Positions 1-8,695 of a DNA stretch of 64,000 nt are shown here, in pieces (within the stretch, counting starts at the first letter, position 1; every line of letters starts with the position of its first letter). The stretch spans positions 1 through 64,000 of the forward strand of contig CAJXSZ010000007.1 of assembly GCA_913060815.1 (NCBI GenBank), written 5' to 3'. The stretch is from an uncultured Sulfitobacter sp. (GTDB lineage: Bacteria > Pseudomonadota > Alphaproteobacteria > Rhodobacterales > Rhodobacteraceae). A program made the position numbers and the translations under genes. The notes beneath the pieces were generated by a model. It searched no databases. It saw nothing but the letters and a program-made list of their open reading frames with translations, and was not told the origin of the DNA.

Positions 1-52
1 CCCGCCTACACACTTTCCAGGCGTGCGCCTTCGACCACTCGGCCACCTGTCC
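1..52 (-). tRNA. tRNA-Ser (GGA anticodon), 5' part only
   Basis: The reverse complement begins GGACAGGTGGCCGAGTGG, the usual start of a bacterial tRNA-Ser, and continues through a D-arm and an anticodon arm with loop CTGGAAA, giving anticodon GGA (reads UCC/UCU). The long variable arm, T-arm and 3' end lie outside the window. The identification is by eye from conserved tRNA-Ser sequence; no covariance scoring was possible. Confidence 0.88.
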
Positions 53-121
53 GTGGACGCCTCTTAGCAAGGGTGGACGCATGTATGCAAGCGAGAAATG
101 CGCTTCGTCTTTGCCAATCTT

Positions 122-841
122 TCAGCCGTCAAGATGCACGTAAATCCTGCGGTTCATGCGACCCTTCTTTTCGATCTTGCCAAGGCGCAGGGCGCCGATC
201 TCACCAGTACGCGCCACATGGGTACCCCCGCAGGGCTGAAGGTCGATCCAGTCGGTGTCCTCACCTATGCGGACGAGGCGGATATCACCTGCACCGCGCG
301 GTGGCTTGACGGCCATGGTCTTGATTAACTCCGGCGCTGCGTCCAATTCCGCCTCGGTGATCCAGCCGTCACTCACCCGCGCGTCAAATTCGACATACTC
401 GTTCAGGGCTTGCTCCAGCGCGTCACGATCATCGGGCGCATTTGGCATATCGAAGTCGAGCCGCCCATGAGTGGCCGAAATCGCACCGCCCGTCACGCCA
501 AATGGCACTGCGACAGAGAGCAAATGCAGCGCTGTGTGAACGCGCATGTGTTTATGCCTGCGGTCCCAATCCAGACTTTGAACAAGGTGACACCCGACAG
601 GCGGCAAAGCGAGCGGCTCTGACGGGACAAGCACAATCTGAGCGCCCTCGCCTTTCACAGCTGTCGCGATGGCAAGCCGCTTGCCGTCCCATTCGAGCAT
701 CCCGCTATCGCCCGGCTGTCCGCCACCTTTGGGATAGAAGACAGTACTATCGAGCACGATCCCGCCCTCGGCAGTATGGGCAATCACCCGAGCAGGAGCT
801 TCGCGCAAATAGGGGTCTTCCTGAAATAGCATACGGGTCAT
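122..841 (-). CDS. alanyl-tRNA editing protein (AlaX-like trans-editing hydrolase)
   Basis: A 239-residue free-standing editing domain related to the second half of alanyl-tRNA synthetase; such proteins hydrolyse Ser-tRNA(Ala) or Gly-tRNA(Ala) in the cytoplasm. The zinc site of the family is visible as HTALH (His102, His106) and CGGTH (Cys204, His208). The N-terminal VFYPKGGGQPGD stretch is also typical. Its ATG overlaps the stop of the upstream channel gene in an ATGA arrangement, so it is the last gene of an operon with cysK and the MscS-type gene. Family assignment is firm; the precise misacylated substrate is not readable from sequence. Confidence 0.9.
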   Translation of the reverse strand: MTRMLFQEDPYLREAPARVIAHTAEGGIVLDSTVFYPKGGGQPGDSGMLEWDGKRLAIATAVKGEGAQIVLVPSEPLALPPVGCHLVQSLDWDRRHKHMRVHTALHLLSVAVPFGVTGGAISATHGRLDFDMPNAPDDRDALEQALNEYVEFDARVSDGWITEAELDAAPELIKTMAVKPPRGAGDIRLVRIGEDTDWIDLQPCGGTHVARTGEIGALRLGKIEKKGRMNRRIYVHLDG

Positions 842-3279
842 CGGTCTGCGTCCCCCTCTCCTTTTGCAGCGTCTGGCAAGGAACCTGGCTCATCTTCGCT
901 TTTTGCAGGTTCCGTTTTGGACTTGGGCTCGGCCGTTTCGGCCTGTGCGGGCAGCAAAGCTTCGGGGTTGCGCAGCCAGACATCGCGCTGTGCAAAGGGT
1001 ATTTCGATCTCTTCCGCTGTAAACCGCTCCGCGATGGCATGGTTAAGTTCACTCTTCACCACCATCATCCAGTTTACGTCCCGCAGGAACATACGAATTT
1101 CAAAATCAAGCGACGACGCGCCGAAGCCGATGAACAGAACATTCGGCGCAGGATTGACGAGCGCCATCGGATGGGCATTCACAATCTCCTGCAAAATCTT
1201 CTCGACCCGCTTTGTATCCGTGCCATAGGCCACACCGATTGGAATGATTACCCGACCCAGCGTATTGCCGCGGGTGTAATTGGTGACTGTCCCGCTCACC
1301 AAATCTGCGTTGGGGACGATGACATCGGTCCGGTCAAATGTCTCGATCCGCGTTGAACGCACGGAAATATCACGCACATATCCCATCTGCCCACCGCTGA
1401 CCTCGATCCAGTCGCCCTCGGAAATTGGGCGCTCGATCAGCAGGATAATGCCCGAGACAAAGTTTGAGACGATGTTTTGAAGACCAAAGCCGATCCCTAC
1501 CGACAGCGCACCCGCCACAATGGCAAGCGAGCTGAGGTCAATCCCCGCCCCCGTTATTGCGGCCAATGCCGCGAGGAAAATACCGACATATCCGAGGCCG
1601 GAGACGATAGCGTTTTGTCCGCCCTTGTCGATCTTCGTCTTGGGCAGCACATTGGTCCTGAGCGCGCCCTGAGCCAGCCGCGTGGCCAGATAGCCAACAG
1701 TGAAGATCAGCGCAAAGGTCAGAAAGTCTGTTGGGGAAATTCGCGTATCGCCAATGGCAAATCCGCGGCGAAACGCGGCCCATATCTCCGTCAGGTCTGC
1801 GATCCGTGCGCCCCATGCTAGTGCCAGAAGCGGCATGGCACAGAGCAGCAGAATGAGACCGATAAAGATCGGGACAAGCGCATCGCGGGCCTGCTCTCCC
1901 TGCCCCGTAATCGCACCATACACATCCGCACCAAACCGCTGGAGCGCCAATACAAGGCCCAGCAGTACCAGCGTCAGAACCGTCGGCCGCAGCAAAAAGG
2001 TACTTGCGTTATAATAGCCTGTGGCCTGCAACAGAGGTGCCGCGATCGCCACAAGGATCGACAGCGTGCCCAAACTGCGGACCAAGCGCGCCAGAGTGCT
2101 CGCACGGGTGACTTCGGCATCTTCTTCTTCCACCACCTCGGCACCGTATCCGCGCAGCAACCTGCCAATGCGGTAAAGCCCGTATGAAATAATCACTGTG
2201 AAGGGAAAGCTGACAACAGTCTCGGTCAAACTACCTGCGCCATTCAGCTCGACGATGCGCAGCAACAGGATATTCAGGATCAAAAAGAGCGTAATCGCAC
2301 TGACCAGAAAACGGGCCTCGGCGCGGCCCTTCTCACTCATCGCGAGCAAGGCTTCTTCGTCCTCCCGCGCAAATACCTGATCAGCAACCCAGCGAAACCC
2401 GAGGACAAATCCACCCAGAACGGGAATGAGCGCAACAAGCTCATCACCGCGTTGCCCCAAATAACCAGTGCTTGTTGCGGCATAAGCCAAGAGCGTCAGC
2501 CCAATGAGGGGAAAGACAATCCGCAGCAGCGAGACGACAAAGCGCCAGACCCCTGCACCGCGTGCGCCTGTATGCCCGACTTGGGAGACAATCTTCTTGG
2601 ACCACCGTCGCCCGCGAAAAATCAGCACCAGCCCTGCAATCGTCGCCAGCAGGACCGCAGGCAGGTTTTGACGCAAAACCGTGCTGCGGCTTACGGTTTC
2701 GGCAGGATCAGAAGACGCCCAAAGCTGTGCCATTGCACTGCGCAGCGCGGCATAAGCCACAGGCCAATGCGCTGGATTGATCGGCGATTCCACCACGACA
2801 AGCAGCTTCTCGGCCTGTCTTGTGCGCAGAATGGTATCGATCTCACCCACCAACCCGTCCGCACGGGCATAGGCGCTATCAGCGACCTGAACTGGCGCAG
2901 TGAGTGTGGCCAACTGTTCCTCAAGCGCCGTGCGCTGTGCAGCAATTTCTGCGGCCTCGGGTGCGGCGGTTTCGCCCTCAGCAGGAGAAGCGCCCAAGAG
3001 GGCCAATTGATCCCGCAAGCTGGCGATACGGTTCGCGTTTACGCCCCGCGCCTCGTTGAACTGCTCGCGAAAATCAGCCAATTCAGCGCGCAGATCATTA
3101 AGCCGCTCATCCGACGTCGTCTCGGTATCCACCGCCGTCTCTGCGCGCTCTGCCAAGGCGCGCCAGCTCGACATATCCACACCTGGCACGTCCTGGGCAA
3201 GTACTGCCGCAGCAAGCGCCAGCACCATGCACAGCGCCGCAAGCCCTTGGCGCATACCAAGCCGCAAACACTGGATCAT
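838..3279 (-). CDS. MscS-family mechanosensitive channel with large N-terminal extension (DUF3772 type)
   Basis: An 813-residue inner-membrane protein. It starts with a signal-like hydrophobic stretch (RQGLAALCMVLALAAAVLA), then a periplasmic helical/coiled region of about 150 residues rich in Glu, Ala and Arg, many transmembrane segments, and an MscS core near the C terminus (GIGFGLQNIVSNFVSG, then IERPISEGDWIEV). The tail is charged (TEPKSKTEPAKSEDEP). The start at 3279 was chosen because it makes an ATGA overlap with the stop of cysK; a longer reading to 3327 lies wholly inside cysK. The family relieves hypoosmotic stress. A role linked to its neighbours (cysK, trgAB) is only suggested by the operon. 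Confidence 0.88.
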   Translation of the reverse strand: MIQCLRLGMRQGLAALCMVLALAAAVLAQDVPGVDMSSWRALAERAETAVDTETTSDERLNDLRAELADFREQFNEARGVNANRIASLRDQLALLGASPAEGETAAPEAAEIAAQRTALEEQLATLTAPVQVADSAYARADGLVGEIDTILRTRQAEKLLVVVESPINPAHWPVAYAALRSAMAQLWASSDPAETVSRSTVLRQNLPAVLLATIAGLVLIFRGRRWSKKIVSQVGHTGARGAGVWRFVVSLLRIVFPLIGLTLLAYAATSTGYLGQRGDELVALIPVLGGFVLGFRWVADQVFAREDEEALLAMSEKGRAEARFLVSAITLFLILNILLLRIVELNGAGSLTETVVSFPFTVIISYGLYRIGRLLRGYGAEVVEEEDAEVTRASTLARLVRSLGTLSILVAIAAPLLQATGYYNASTFLLRPTVLTLVLLGLVLALQRFGADVYGAITGQGEQARDALVPIFIGLILLLCAMPLLALAWGARIADLTEIWAAFRRGFAIGDTRISPTDFLTFALIFTVGYLATRLAQGALRTNVLPKTKIDKGGQNAIVSGLGYVGIFLAALAAITGAGIDLSSLAIVAGALSVGIGFGLQNIVSNFVSGIILLIERPISEGDWIEVSGGQMGYVRDISVRSTRIETFDRTDVIVPNADLVSGTVTNYTRGNTLGRVIIPIGVAYGTDTKRVEKILQEIVNAHPMALVNPAPNVLFIGFGASSLDFEIRMFLRDVNWMMVVKSELNHAIAERFTAEEIEIPFAQRDVWLRNPEALLPAQAETAEPKSKTEPAKSEDEPGSLPDAAKGEGDADR

Positions 3280-4304
3280 ACGTCCTCGAACACCGAAGGG
3301 ATGTCTGCAGGCGCACTGTCCAGCCAATGCGGCACAGGCAGGTTCTTTGACCGAAGGAATTCCGGATTGAACAATTTGGACTGATACCGCGTGCCATAAT
3401 CACACAAGATCGTCACAATCGTAGACCCCGGCCCCATTTCGCGCGCCATGCGGATAGCACCGCCAACGTTTACACCGCTGGAACCACCCAGACACATGCC
3501 CTCATTCTCGAGCAGGTCGTACACCACTGGCAACGCCTCTGTATCAGGCACGCGGTAGACCATGTCGGGGGTGAACCCCTCAAGGTTGGCTGTCACGCGG
3601 CCTTGACCGATGCCTTCGGTGATAGAGTCGCCACCCGGATCTTCACCCGTATAAATTTTAGTCATGCCAGAGCCACCTGGATCGGACAGCGCAACCCTGA
3701 CGCCCTTGGGCTGCAAATACATGCCCATCCCCGCCAGTGTGCCTCCCGTGCCGATGGCGCAGGTAAAGCCGTCAATCTTGCCGCCTGTCTGCTCCCAGAT
3801 TTCGGGGCCTGTCGTCTCGATGTGCGCTTGCCGGTTGGCGGTATTGTCGAACTGGTTTGCCCAGATCACCCCTTCATTGGTGTCGCGCGCAAGCTGTTTG
3901 GCCAAACGCTCGGAGTAGCGGATATAATTATTGGGATTGCTGTAGGGTGCGGCTGGCACCTCGACGAGGTCAGCTCCCGCAAGGCGCAACATCTGCTTTT
4001 TCTCGTCCGACTGGGTCTCCGGAATAACGATGACGGTCTTGAACCCCATAGAGGCGCCTACCAGCGCCAGACCGATGCCTGTGTTGCCTGCTGTCCCCTC
4101 GACAATCGTGCCACCGGGTTTGAGATCGCCGCGCGCAATAGCATCCCGAATGATGAAAAGCGCGGCACGATCCTTGACCGACTGGCCGGGATTAAGGAAC
4201 TCTGCCTTCCCGTAGATGTCGCATCCCGTGAGCGCGCTGGCACCGCGCAGTTTAATCAGTGGCGTATTGCCTACCGCATGTTCCAGATCGCGTGCTACGT
4301 GCAT
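3276..4304 (-). CDS. cysK: cysteine synthase A (O-acetylserine sulfhydrylase)
   Basis: A 342-residue PLP enzyme that makes cysteine from O-acetylserine and sulfide. The PLP lysine is in NPGQSVKDRAA (Lys44); the substrate-binding loop is GTAGNTGIGLA; a glycine-rich phosphate loop is seen in AIGTGGTLAGMG. The reverse-strand GAGGG upstream of the ATG is a plausible ribosome site. It follows trgA and trgB on the same strand. In Rhodobacter sphaeroides a trgAB-cysK locus has been described as contributing to tellurite resistance; the same order here points to the same unit. Confidence 0.93.
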   Translation of the reverse strand: MHVARDLEHAVGNTPLIKLRGASALTGCDIYGKAEFLNPGQSVKDRAALFIIRDAIARGDLKPGGTIVEGTAGNTGIGLALVGASMGFKTVIVIPETQSDEKKQMLRLAGADLVEVPAAPYSNPNNYIRYSERLAKQLARDTNEGVIWANQFDNTANRQAHIETTGPEIWEQTGGKIDGFTCAIGTGGTLAGMGMYLQPKGVRVALSDPGGSGMTKIYTGEDPGGDSITEGIGQGRVTANLEGFTPDMVYRVPDTEALPVVYDLLENEGMCLGGSSGVNVGGAIRMAREMGPGSTIVTILCDYGTRYQSKLFNPEFLRSKNLPVPHWLDSAPADIPSVFEDV

Positions 4305-4346
4305 GTTCAGCCCTCACTTTATGTCGCAATCACATCTATCTGGCCC

Positions 4347-5456
4347 CTAGGCAGACCTCAACCTGCTTCGGTGGTGCGCCAGCCAATAGGCCAGCAACGC
4401 AGTCGGGGTATTGGCGAGCGCCTGACGTTCCGCCATGGCCAGAAAATCGTCGAATGAAATCAACCTTGAACGAATGTTCTCGGCCTCGCTGTCCAGCCCG
4501 CCGATGCCCGCCGCCTCATCAGGCAAATCGGTCAGACCCACAAAGATGTTATAATACCCTGTCGAGTCTCCGGGGCTCGGATAACCTTTTGCGACGACCT
4601 CCAGATGATCAAGGGTCAGGCCTGCCTCCTCATGTGCTTCACGCAGGGCCGTCTGCTCGGCTGTCTCACCGGGGTCGATGCGGCCTGCAATCGGCTCAAG
4701 CTGCCAAAGCTCTGGATCGTCACGCCCGAACGGACCCATCCGGAATTGCTCGACCAGCATGACACGGTCGCGCACAGGATCATAAGGCAGCACAAGGGCT
4801 GCGTCGCCACCGATGAAGTAGGAACGCGCCAACAACGGCGACATGCTCCCGTCGAACTGTTCAATCTGCAGATCAACCTCATCTAGCGCAAAGTACCCTG
4901 TGTAGGCGCGGCGGTGTTCCGCGACCTCAACGCTGCCCGCAAAGACATCCTGCCCTGCACGATGCTGGCTGCCTAGTACATTGGCCCACGCACGCGCTCT
5001 GATTTGTGGAAAGATCGCAGCCACTTCGTCGCGGGTCAGCGTCCCATAATGGCCCATCACCTCGCGGGCAGCATAGCATGACATTGCGCCCCATTGCGCC
5101 TGCCACACGGTGAAATCCCACGCACCGTCTGCCTGCCAACGTTGGGGATCGCACAAATATACTTGTGCTGCCGTACCGTCTTCGAGCGCGACATCGACCA
5201 GATCATAATCGAATCCGCCTTCGTAGAAATTTAGCCGGTTAATGCATGAAGGTGTAAGGCCGGACACAACAACGCCCTGCGCCATCTGATCCGCTTGCGC
5301 GACCAACATCGGAAATGGCGCATTCTCTACAGCATGGCAGCTATACCCGCCAAGCTGCGCGTCCTGCGCCTGTTGCGGGTCAAACGTCTGGCCCAATACG
5401 ATCTCAAGCAGCGGGATATGGCGCAGGGTTCCGTAGAAAAAGAGCGGCTTAGCCAA
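4347..5456 (-). CDS. trgB: TrgB-like fusion: gamma-glutamylcyclotransferase-like (AIG2) domain + Nudix hydrolase
   Basis: A 369-residue two-domain protein. Residues 1-130 resemble the AIG2/gamma-glutamylcyclotransferase fold (LFFYGTLR at the N terminus). Residues about 185-350 form a Nudix hydrolase of the ADP-ribose pyrophosphatase type with a perfect Nudix box at 258-280 (Gly258, Glu264, Arg272-Glu273, Glu276-Glu277, Gly279). Translation probably starts at TTG 5456: the stop codon of trgA lies two codons upstream in the same reading frame, and the domain begins straight away. The name comes from similarity and from its place between trgA and cysK; the substrate of each domain is unproven. 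Confidence 0.82.
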   Translation of the reverse strand: MAKPLFFYGTLRHIPLLEIVLGQTFDPQQAQDAQLGGYSCHAVENAPFPMLVAQADQMAQGVVVSGLTPSCINRLNFYEGGFDYDLVDVALEDGTAAQVYLCDPQRWQADGAWDFTVWQAQWGAMSCYAAREVMGHYGTLTRDEVAAIFPQIRARAWANVLGSQHRAGQDVFAGSVEVAEHRRAYTGYFALDEVDLQIEQFDGSMSPLLARSYFIGGDAALVLPYDPVRDRVMLVEQFRMGPFGRDDPELWQLEPIAGRIDPGETAEQTALREAHEEAGLTLDHLEVVAKGYPSPGDSTGYYNIFVGLTDLPDEAAGIGGLDSEAENIRSRLISFDDFLAMAERQALANTPTALLAYWLAHHRSRLRSA

Positions 5457-5459
5457 CGC

Positions 5460-5900
5460 TCACCGCCAGTTCTTTGCAGCGTATTCCGTGGCAGGTCCGA
5501 CGATCACAGCGCCTACGAAAAAGGTGATGATGACGGGGGCTGTTGCAATCATAATGCCGAATTCCGACGCGATCAGGAAAATTGCCGTGACCGCTTCCAT
5601 CGGGCCGTCATAACGGTTGCGCATCGCAAGCCTGAACATCTCATATGCAGAATGCACCGCCAGACCCCAGACCACCATGACAGCAGCGCCCGTAATCCCA
5701 TTGTTAATGCCGGAGACAAGCCCGCGCCCTGCCCGCGAACCCATCACAATCCAACCGACGCACAGACCGATGAACGCGTTCACATAGTTGAACCAACCAA
5801 AATCGGTGCCTTCCGGCATCAAGGGGCGGATAAGTTCGGACAGAACCCAGCCTAGAATGGCAAGCAATGTGGCCGCGACGAGCCGTGCAGCGGTTGGCAT
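5460..5900 (-). CDS. trgA: TrgA family membrane protein
   Basis: A 146-residue integral membrane protein with about four hydrophobic segments (AARLVAATLLAILGWVL, FIGLCVGWIVMG, GAAVMVVWGLAVH, FGIMIATAPVIITFFVGAVIVG). It matches the TrgA proteins of Rhodobacterales, reported in tellurite resistance. The ATG at 5900 is preferred; the longer reading to 5972 would overlap the cfa end and begins with unlikely sequence. It is the first gene of the trgA-trgB-cysK-mscS-alaX run. How it acts on tellurite, if it does, is not known from sequence. Confidence 0.8.
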   Translation of the reverse strand: MPTAARLVAATLLAILGWVLSELIRPLMPEGTDFGWFNYVNAFIGLCVGWIVMGSRAGRGLVSGINNGITGAAVMVVWGLAVHSAYEMFRLAMRNRYDGPMEAVTAIFLIASEFGIMIATAPVIITFFVGAVIVGPATEYAAKNWR

Positions 5901-5932
5901 AGTCTTGTATCCTTCGGTCTGAAACGCAGGTC

Positions 5933-7141
5933 CTAACCTGGTTTGCGTACCGTAATCTGAGTCACATCGCAATTCCCACTGTCAAATGTAGCAGCACAAG
6001 ACGTGAGATAGAAATTCCACATCCGCTTGAAACGCTCATCGAAACCCATTGCGGCGATCTGGTCCCATTTGTCATTGAACGTCTCATGCCAGCGGCGCAA
6101 CGTTATGTCATAGCTCTTGCCGAACTCGATAGACTTCTCCACCCCGAGGCCCGCCTTCTCGATCTGCTCGCGCAGCACGACAGGGCTTGGCAGCATACCG
6201 CCCGGAAAGATGTACTTCTGGATGAAATCAACGCCGCGTTTGTAGACCTTCCAGCGACGGTGCGCGACCGTGATGATCTGGAATGTCGCCGTCTTGCCCG
6301 GTTTGAGCCGCTCGCGGACGGTCTCGAAGTAAATAGGCCAATACTGCTCGCCCACAGCCTCGAACATCTCGATGCTGGCGATGCCATCATAAAGACCCGT
6401 CTCGTCGCGATAATCTTGCAGCTTGAAGGTCACCTTGTCGGAAAGCCCTGCTTTTTCAATGCGATCCACAGCATAGTTAAACTGTTCTTCGCTGATCGTC
6501 AGGCACGTGACATGCAAACCGCGCTCAGCCGCAGCATATTCGGCGAACCCGCCCCAGCCACAGCCGATTTCGAGCACGTGATCGCCCTCTTGCACACCCA
6601 TCTCATCCACCATGGACTTATATTTAGCGATTTGCGCCTGCTCCATGCTTTGCTGCGGATCATCGAAAATCGCGCTGGAATAGCTCATCGTGTCATCGAG
6701 CCAAAGACCGTAGAAATCATTACCAAGATCATAGTGGTACGAGATGTTCTTGCGCGCCTGATCCTTTGAGTTGCGCTGGAGCCAGAAACGCAGCTGCTCA
6801 TAGCGACGCACCAGCCCCATGCCCGGAAATCCGTCATAAATGTCTTCATTGTCGGCGTGGATAAAATCCATAAACGCCTGCAGATCAGGTGTGCTCCACC
6901 AGCCGTCAAGATAGGCGTCACAGAACCCCAGATCACCCTCGCGGATGAGACGCGCAAATAAATCGACATTGTGGATATCAAGCTCGGCCACAGGACCGGG
7001 GTTTTGCCCTTCCGCACGAAAGCGACGTCCATCGGGCAAAACAAAATCGATGCGGCCATAGCGCAGCGACGAGGCCATCCCCATCACACGGGCGAAATAA
7101 CGGGGCAGATTGGTTTGCCCCTCGGTTGTAGTGAAAATCAT
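5933..7141 (-). CDS. cfa: cyclopropane-fatty-acyl-phospholipid synthase
   Basis: A 402-residue SAM-dependent methyltransferase that adds a methylene bridge across the double bond of unsaturated phospholipid acyl chains. The N-terminal lipid-binding part (residues 1-120) precedes the SAM motif VLEIGCGWGGFAEYAA near 190; the motifs YHYDLGNDFYGLWLD and EMFEAVGEQYW are family hallmarks. An AAGGACG ribosome site precedes the ATG. It lies directly after the photolyase gene, the same order as phrA-cfaA in Rhodobacter sphaeroides, where both belong to the singlet-oxygen sigma-E response. Confidence 0.93.
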   Translation of the reverse strand: MIFTTTEGQTNLPRYFARVMGMASSLRYGRIDFVLPDGRRFRAEGQNPGPVAELDIHNVDLFARLIREGDLGFCDAYLDGWWSTPDLQAFMDFIHADNEDIYDGFPGMGLVRRYEQLRFWLQRNSKDQARKNISYHYDLGNDFYGLWLDDTMSYSSAIFDDPQQSMEQAQIAKYKSMVDEMGVQEGDHVLEIGCGWGGFAEYAAAERGLHVTCLTISEEQFNYAVDRIEKAGLSDKVTFKLQDYRDETGLYDGIASIEMFEAVGEQYWPIYFETVRERLKPGKTATFQIITVAHRRWKVYKRGVDFIQKYIFPGGMLPSPVVLREQIEKAGLGVEKSIEFGKSYDITLRRWHETFNDKWDQIAAMGFDERFKRMWNFYLTSCAATFDSGNCDVTQITVRKPG

Positions 7142-7203
7142 TTATCGTCCTTACGCGTCGAATTAATCATTAAATTACTGGTGAAACTTGGAATTTGGAA
7201 CTG

Positions 7204-8628
7204 CTAAAACGGCTTGTTTTCATACGCGTTCAGCGCCCGCTTGCGCCCCTCGGCGACATCTACAACCGGGTCGGGATAAGCATCACTTGCGCTCATACTC
7301 CACTGTTCAGGGATCGCGTCGAAATAGGACAGCGCATCTGCGTGGGGCTGTGCGTGGCCTTCCGCAATCCAGCGGCCCGCATAGTCGCGATTCTTGTCGA
7401 ACTTATCGAGCTGGGTCACAGGGTTGAAAACTCGAAAGTATGGCGTCGCGTCAGGACCAGAGCCTGCGGACCACTGCCAGCCCATCGCATTGCTTGCTGG
7501 ATCCCAATCGATAAGACAGTCCTCAAACCATTTTTGACCAATACGCCAGTGGCACAGCAGGTGCTTGGTCAGATAGCTGGCCACAATCATGCGCCCACGG
7601 TTGTGCATGCGGCCCGTCACATACATCTCGCGCATGGCTGCATCGACAAAGGGGATACCTGTGCGGCCTTGCTTCCAGGCTTTGACCTCTGCGCGCCGCT
7701 CGTCCTCGTTCCACGCGAACCCGCTCCATTCCTCACGCCAGTTCTCATCCAGAATGCGCGGTGTGTGGTGCATCAGATGATAGGCAAACTCGCGCCACAC
7801 CAATTCCTTGAGGAAGACCTCGGCGTCCGATTTCCCCTCATGCAGCGCCCGAATTCCGGCATGCCAGCACTGGTGCGGACTGATCTCGCCAAGCGCGAGG
7901 TTCTCACTCAGGCACGACGTCCCGTCTTCACCCGGAAGATCACGGGTGGTGTTATAGGCCTCGACTTTATGGGCAAGAAAGGCACCCAGCCGCGACTGCG
8001 CCGCCTTTTCACCCAATCGCACAAACGGTCGGACTACTTCGGCACCGCGCTTCATGGCCGCGCCCATATTCCACGTGTCCAGATCCTCAGACGCTGGCCA
8101 ATTCTCGGGGGCGGATATGTGCGACGGCGCGCTAAGCGGCGCATCCACATCACGGTCTTTCACAGAGCGCCAGAACGGGGTGTACACTTTGTAATACCCC
8201 CCCGTCTTGGTCTCGACCGTCCAAGGCTCGAACATCAGATGTCCGCCGAATGACTTGGCCTCGACCTCCTGATCCTTCAGCGCGGCCTTGATTTCTGTAT
8301 CGCGCGCTACGGCCTCCGGATCATACTGCCGCGTCCAGTAGACCGATGTCGCACCCGTCTCGGCTATGATCGCCTCAAGCATCTCCAACGCGGATGCCCC
8401 GCTGCGCAGGATCAAACAACTGCCAGCTTCCTCCAAGGACCCCGCGAAATGCTCAAGCCCGAGCCCCAAACGAAATTTGGGTGCAGCGGCCAATCCGTCT
8501 ACCTGCACATCACGCAAGAATACGGGGATTACAGGACGGCCTGTTTGTGACGCAGCATGCAGCGCAGGATGATCGCTCAGCCGCAGATCACGGCGGAACC
8601 ATAACAAAATCGGGGAAGTGTCGCTCAC
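7204..8628 (-). CDS. phrB: deoxyribodipyrimidine photo-lyase
   Basis: A 474-residue cryptochrome/photolyase. The N-terminal antenna domain begins LLWFRRDLRLSDHPAL; the FAD domain contains RMHNRGRMIVASYLTKHLL and WDPASNAMGWQWSAGSGPDATPY-type sequence, where the WQW region and NPVTQ are typical of class I CPD photolyases. It uses light to split pyrimidine dimers. The start is GTG at 8628. It is followed 62 bases later by cfa, with which it may be cotranscribed or co-regulated. Confidence 0.93.
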   Translation of the reverse strand: MSDTSPILLWFRRDLRLSDHPALHAASQTGRPVIPVFLRDVQVDGLAAAPKFRLGLGLEHFAGSLEEAGSCLILRSGASALEMLEAIIAETGATSVYWTRQYDPEAVARDTEIKAALKDQEVEAKSFGGHLMFEPWTVETKTGGYYKVYTPFWRSVKDRDVDAPLSAPSHISAPENWPASEDLDTWNMGAAMKRGAEVVRPFVRLGEKAAQSRLGAFLAHKVEAYNTTRDLPGEDGTSCLSENLALGEISPHQCWHAGIRALHEGKSDAEVFLKELVWREFAYHLMHHTPRILDENWREEWSGFAWNEDERRAEVKAWKQGRTGIPFVDAAMREMYVTGRMHNRGRMIVASYLTKHLLCHWRIGQKWFEDCLIDWDPASNAMGWQWSAGSGPDATPYFRVFNPVTQLDKFDKNRDYAGRWIAEGHAQPHADALSYFDAIPEQWSMSASDAYPDPVVDVAEGRKRALNAYENKPF

Positions 8629-8695
8629 TGTCTGCGCCTCTATAAATCGTTCTTTAATGATCTAGGGCAGACACCGCAGGTTCAAGCCAAAGCGC

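Noticed and set aside
442..1356. 304-codon plus-strand frame
   Set aside because: Antisense of the AlaX and MscS-type genes, low-complexity composition, no domain.
2452..3384. 310-codon plus-strand frame
   Set aside because: Antisense of the MscS-type gene and the end of cysK; no ribosome site or domain.
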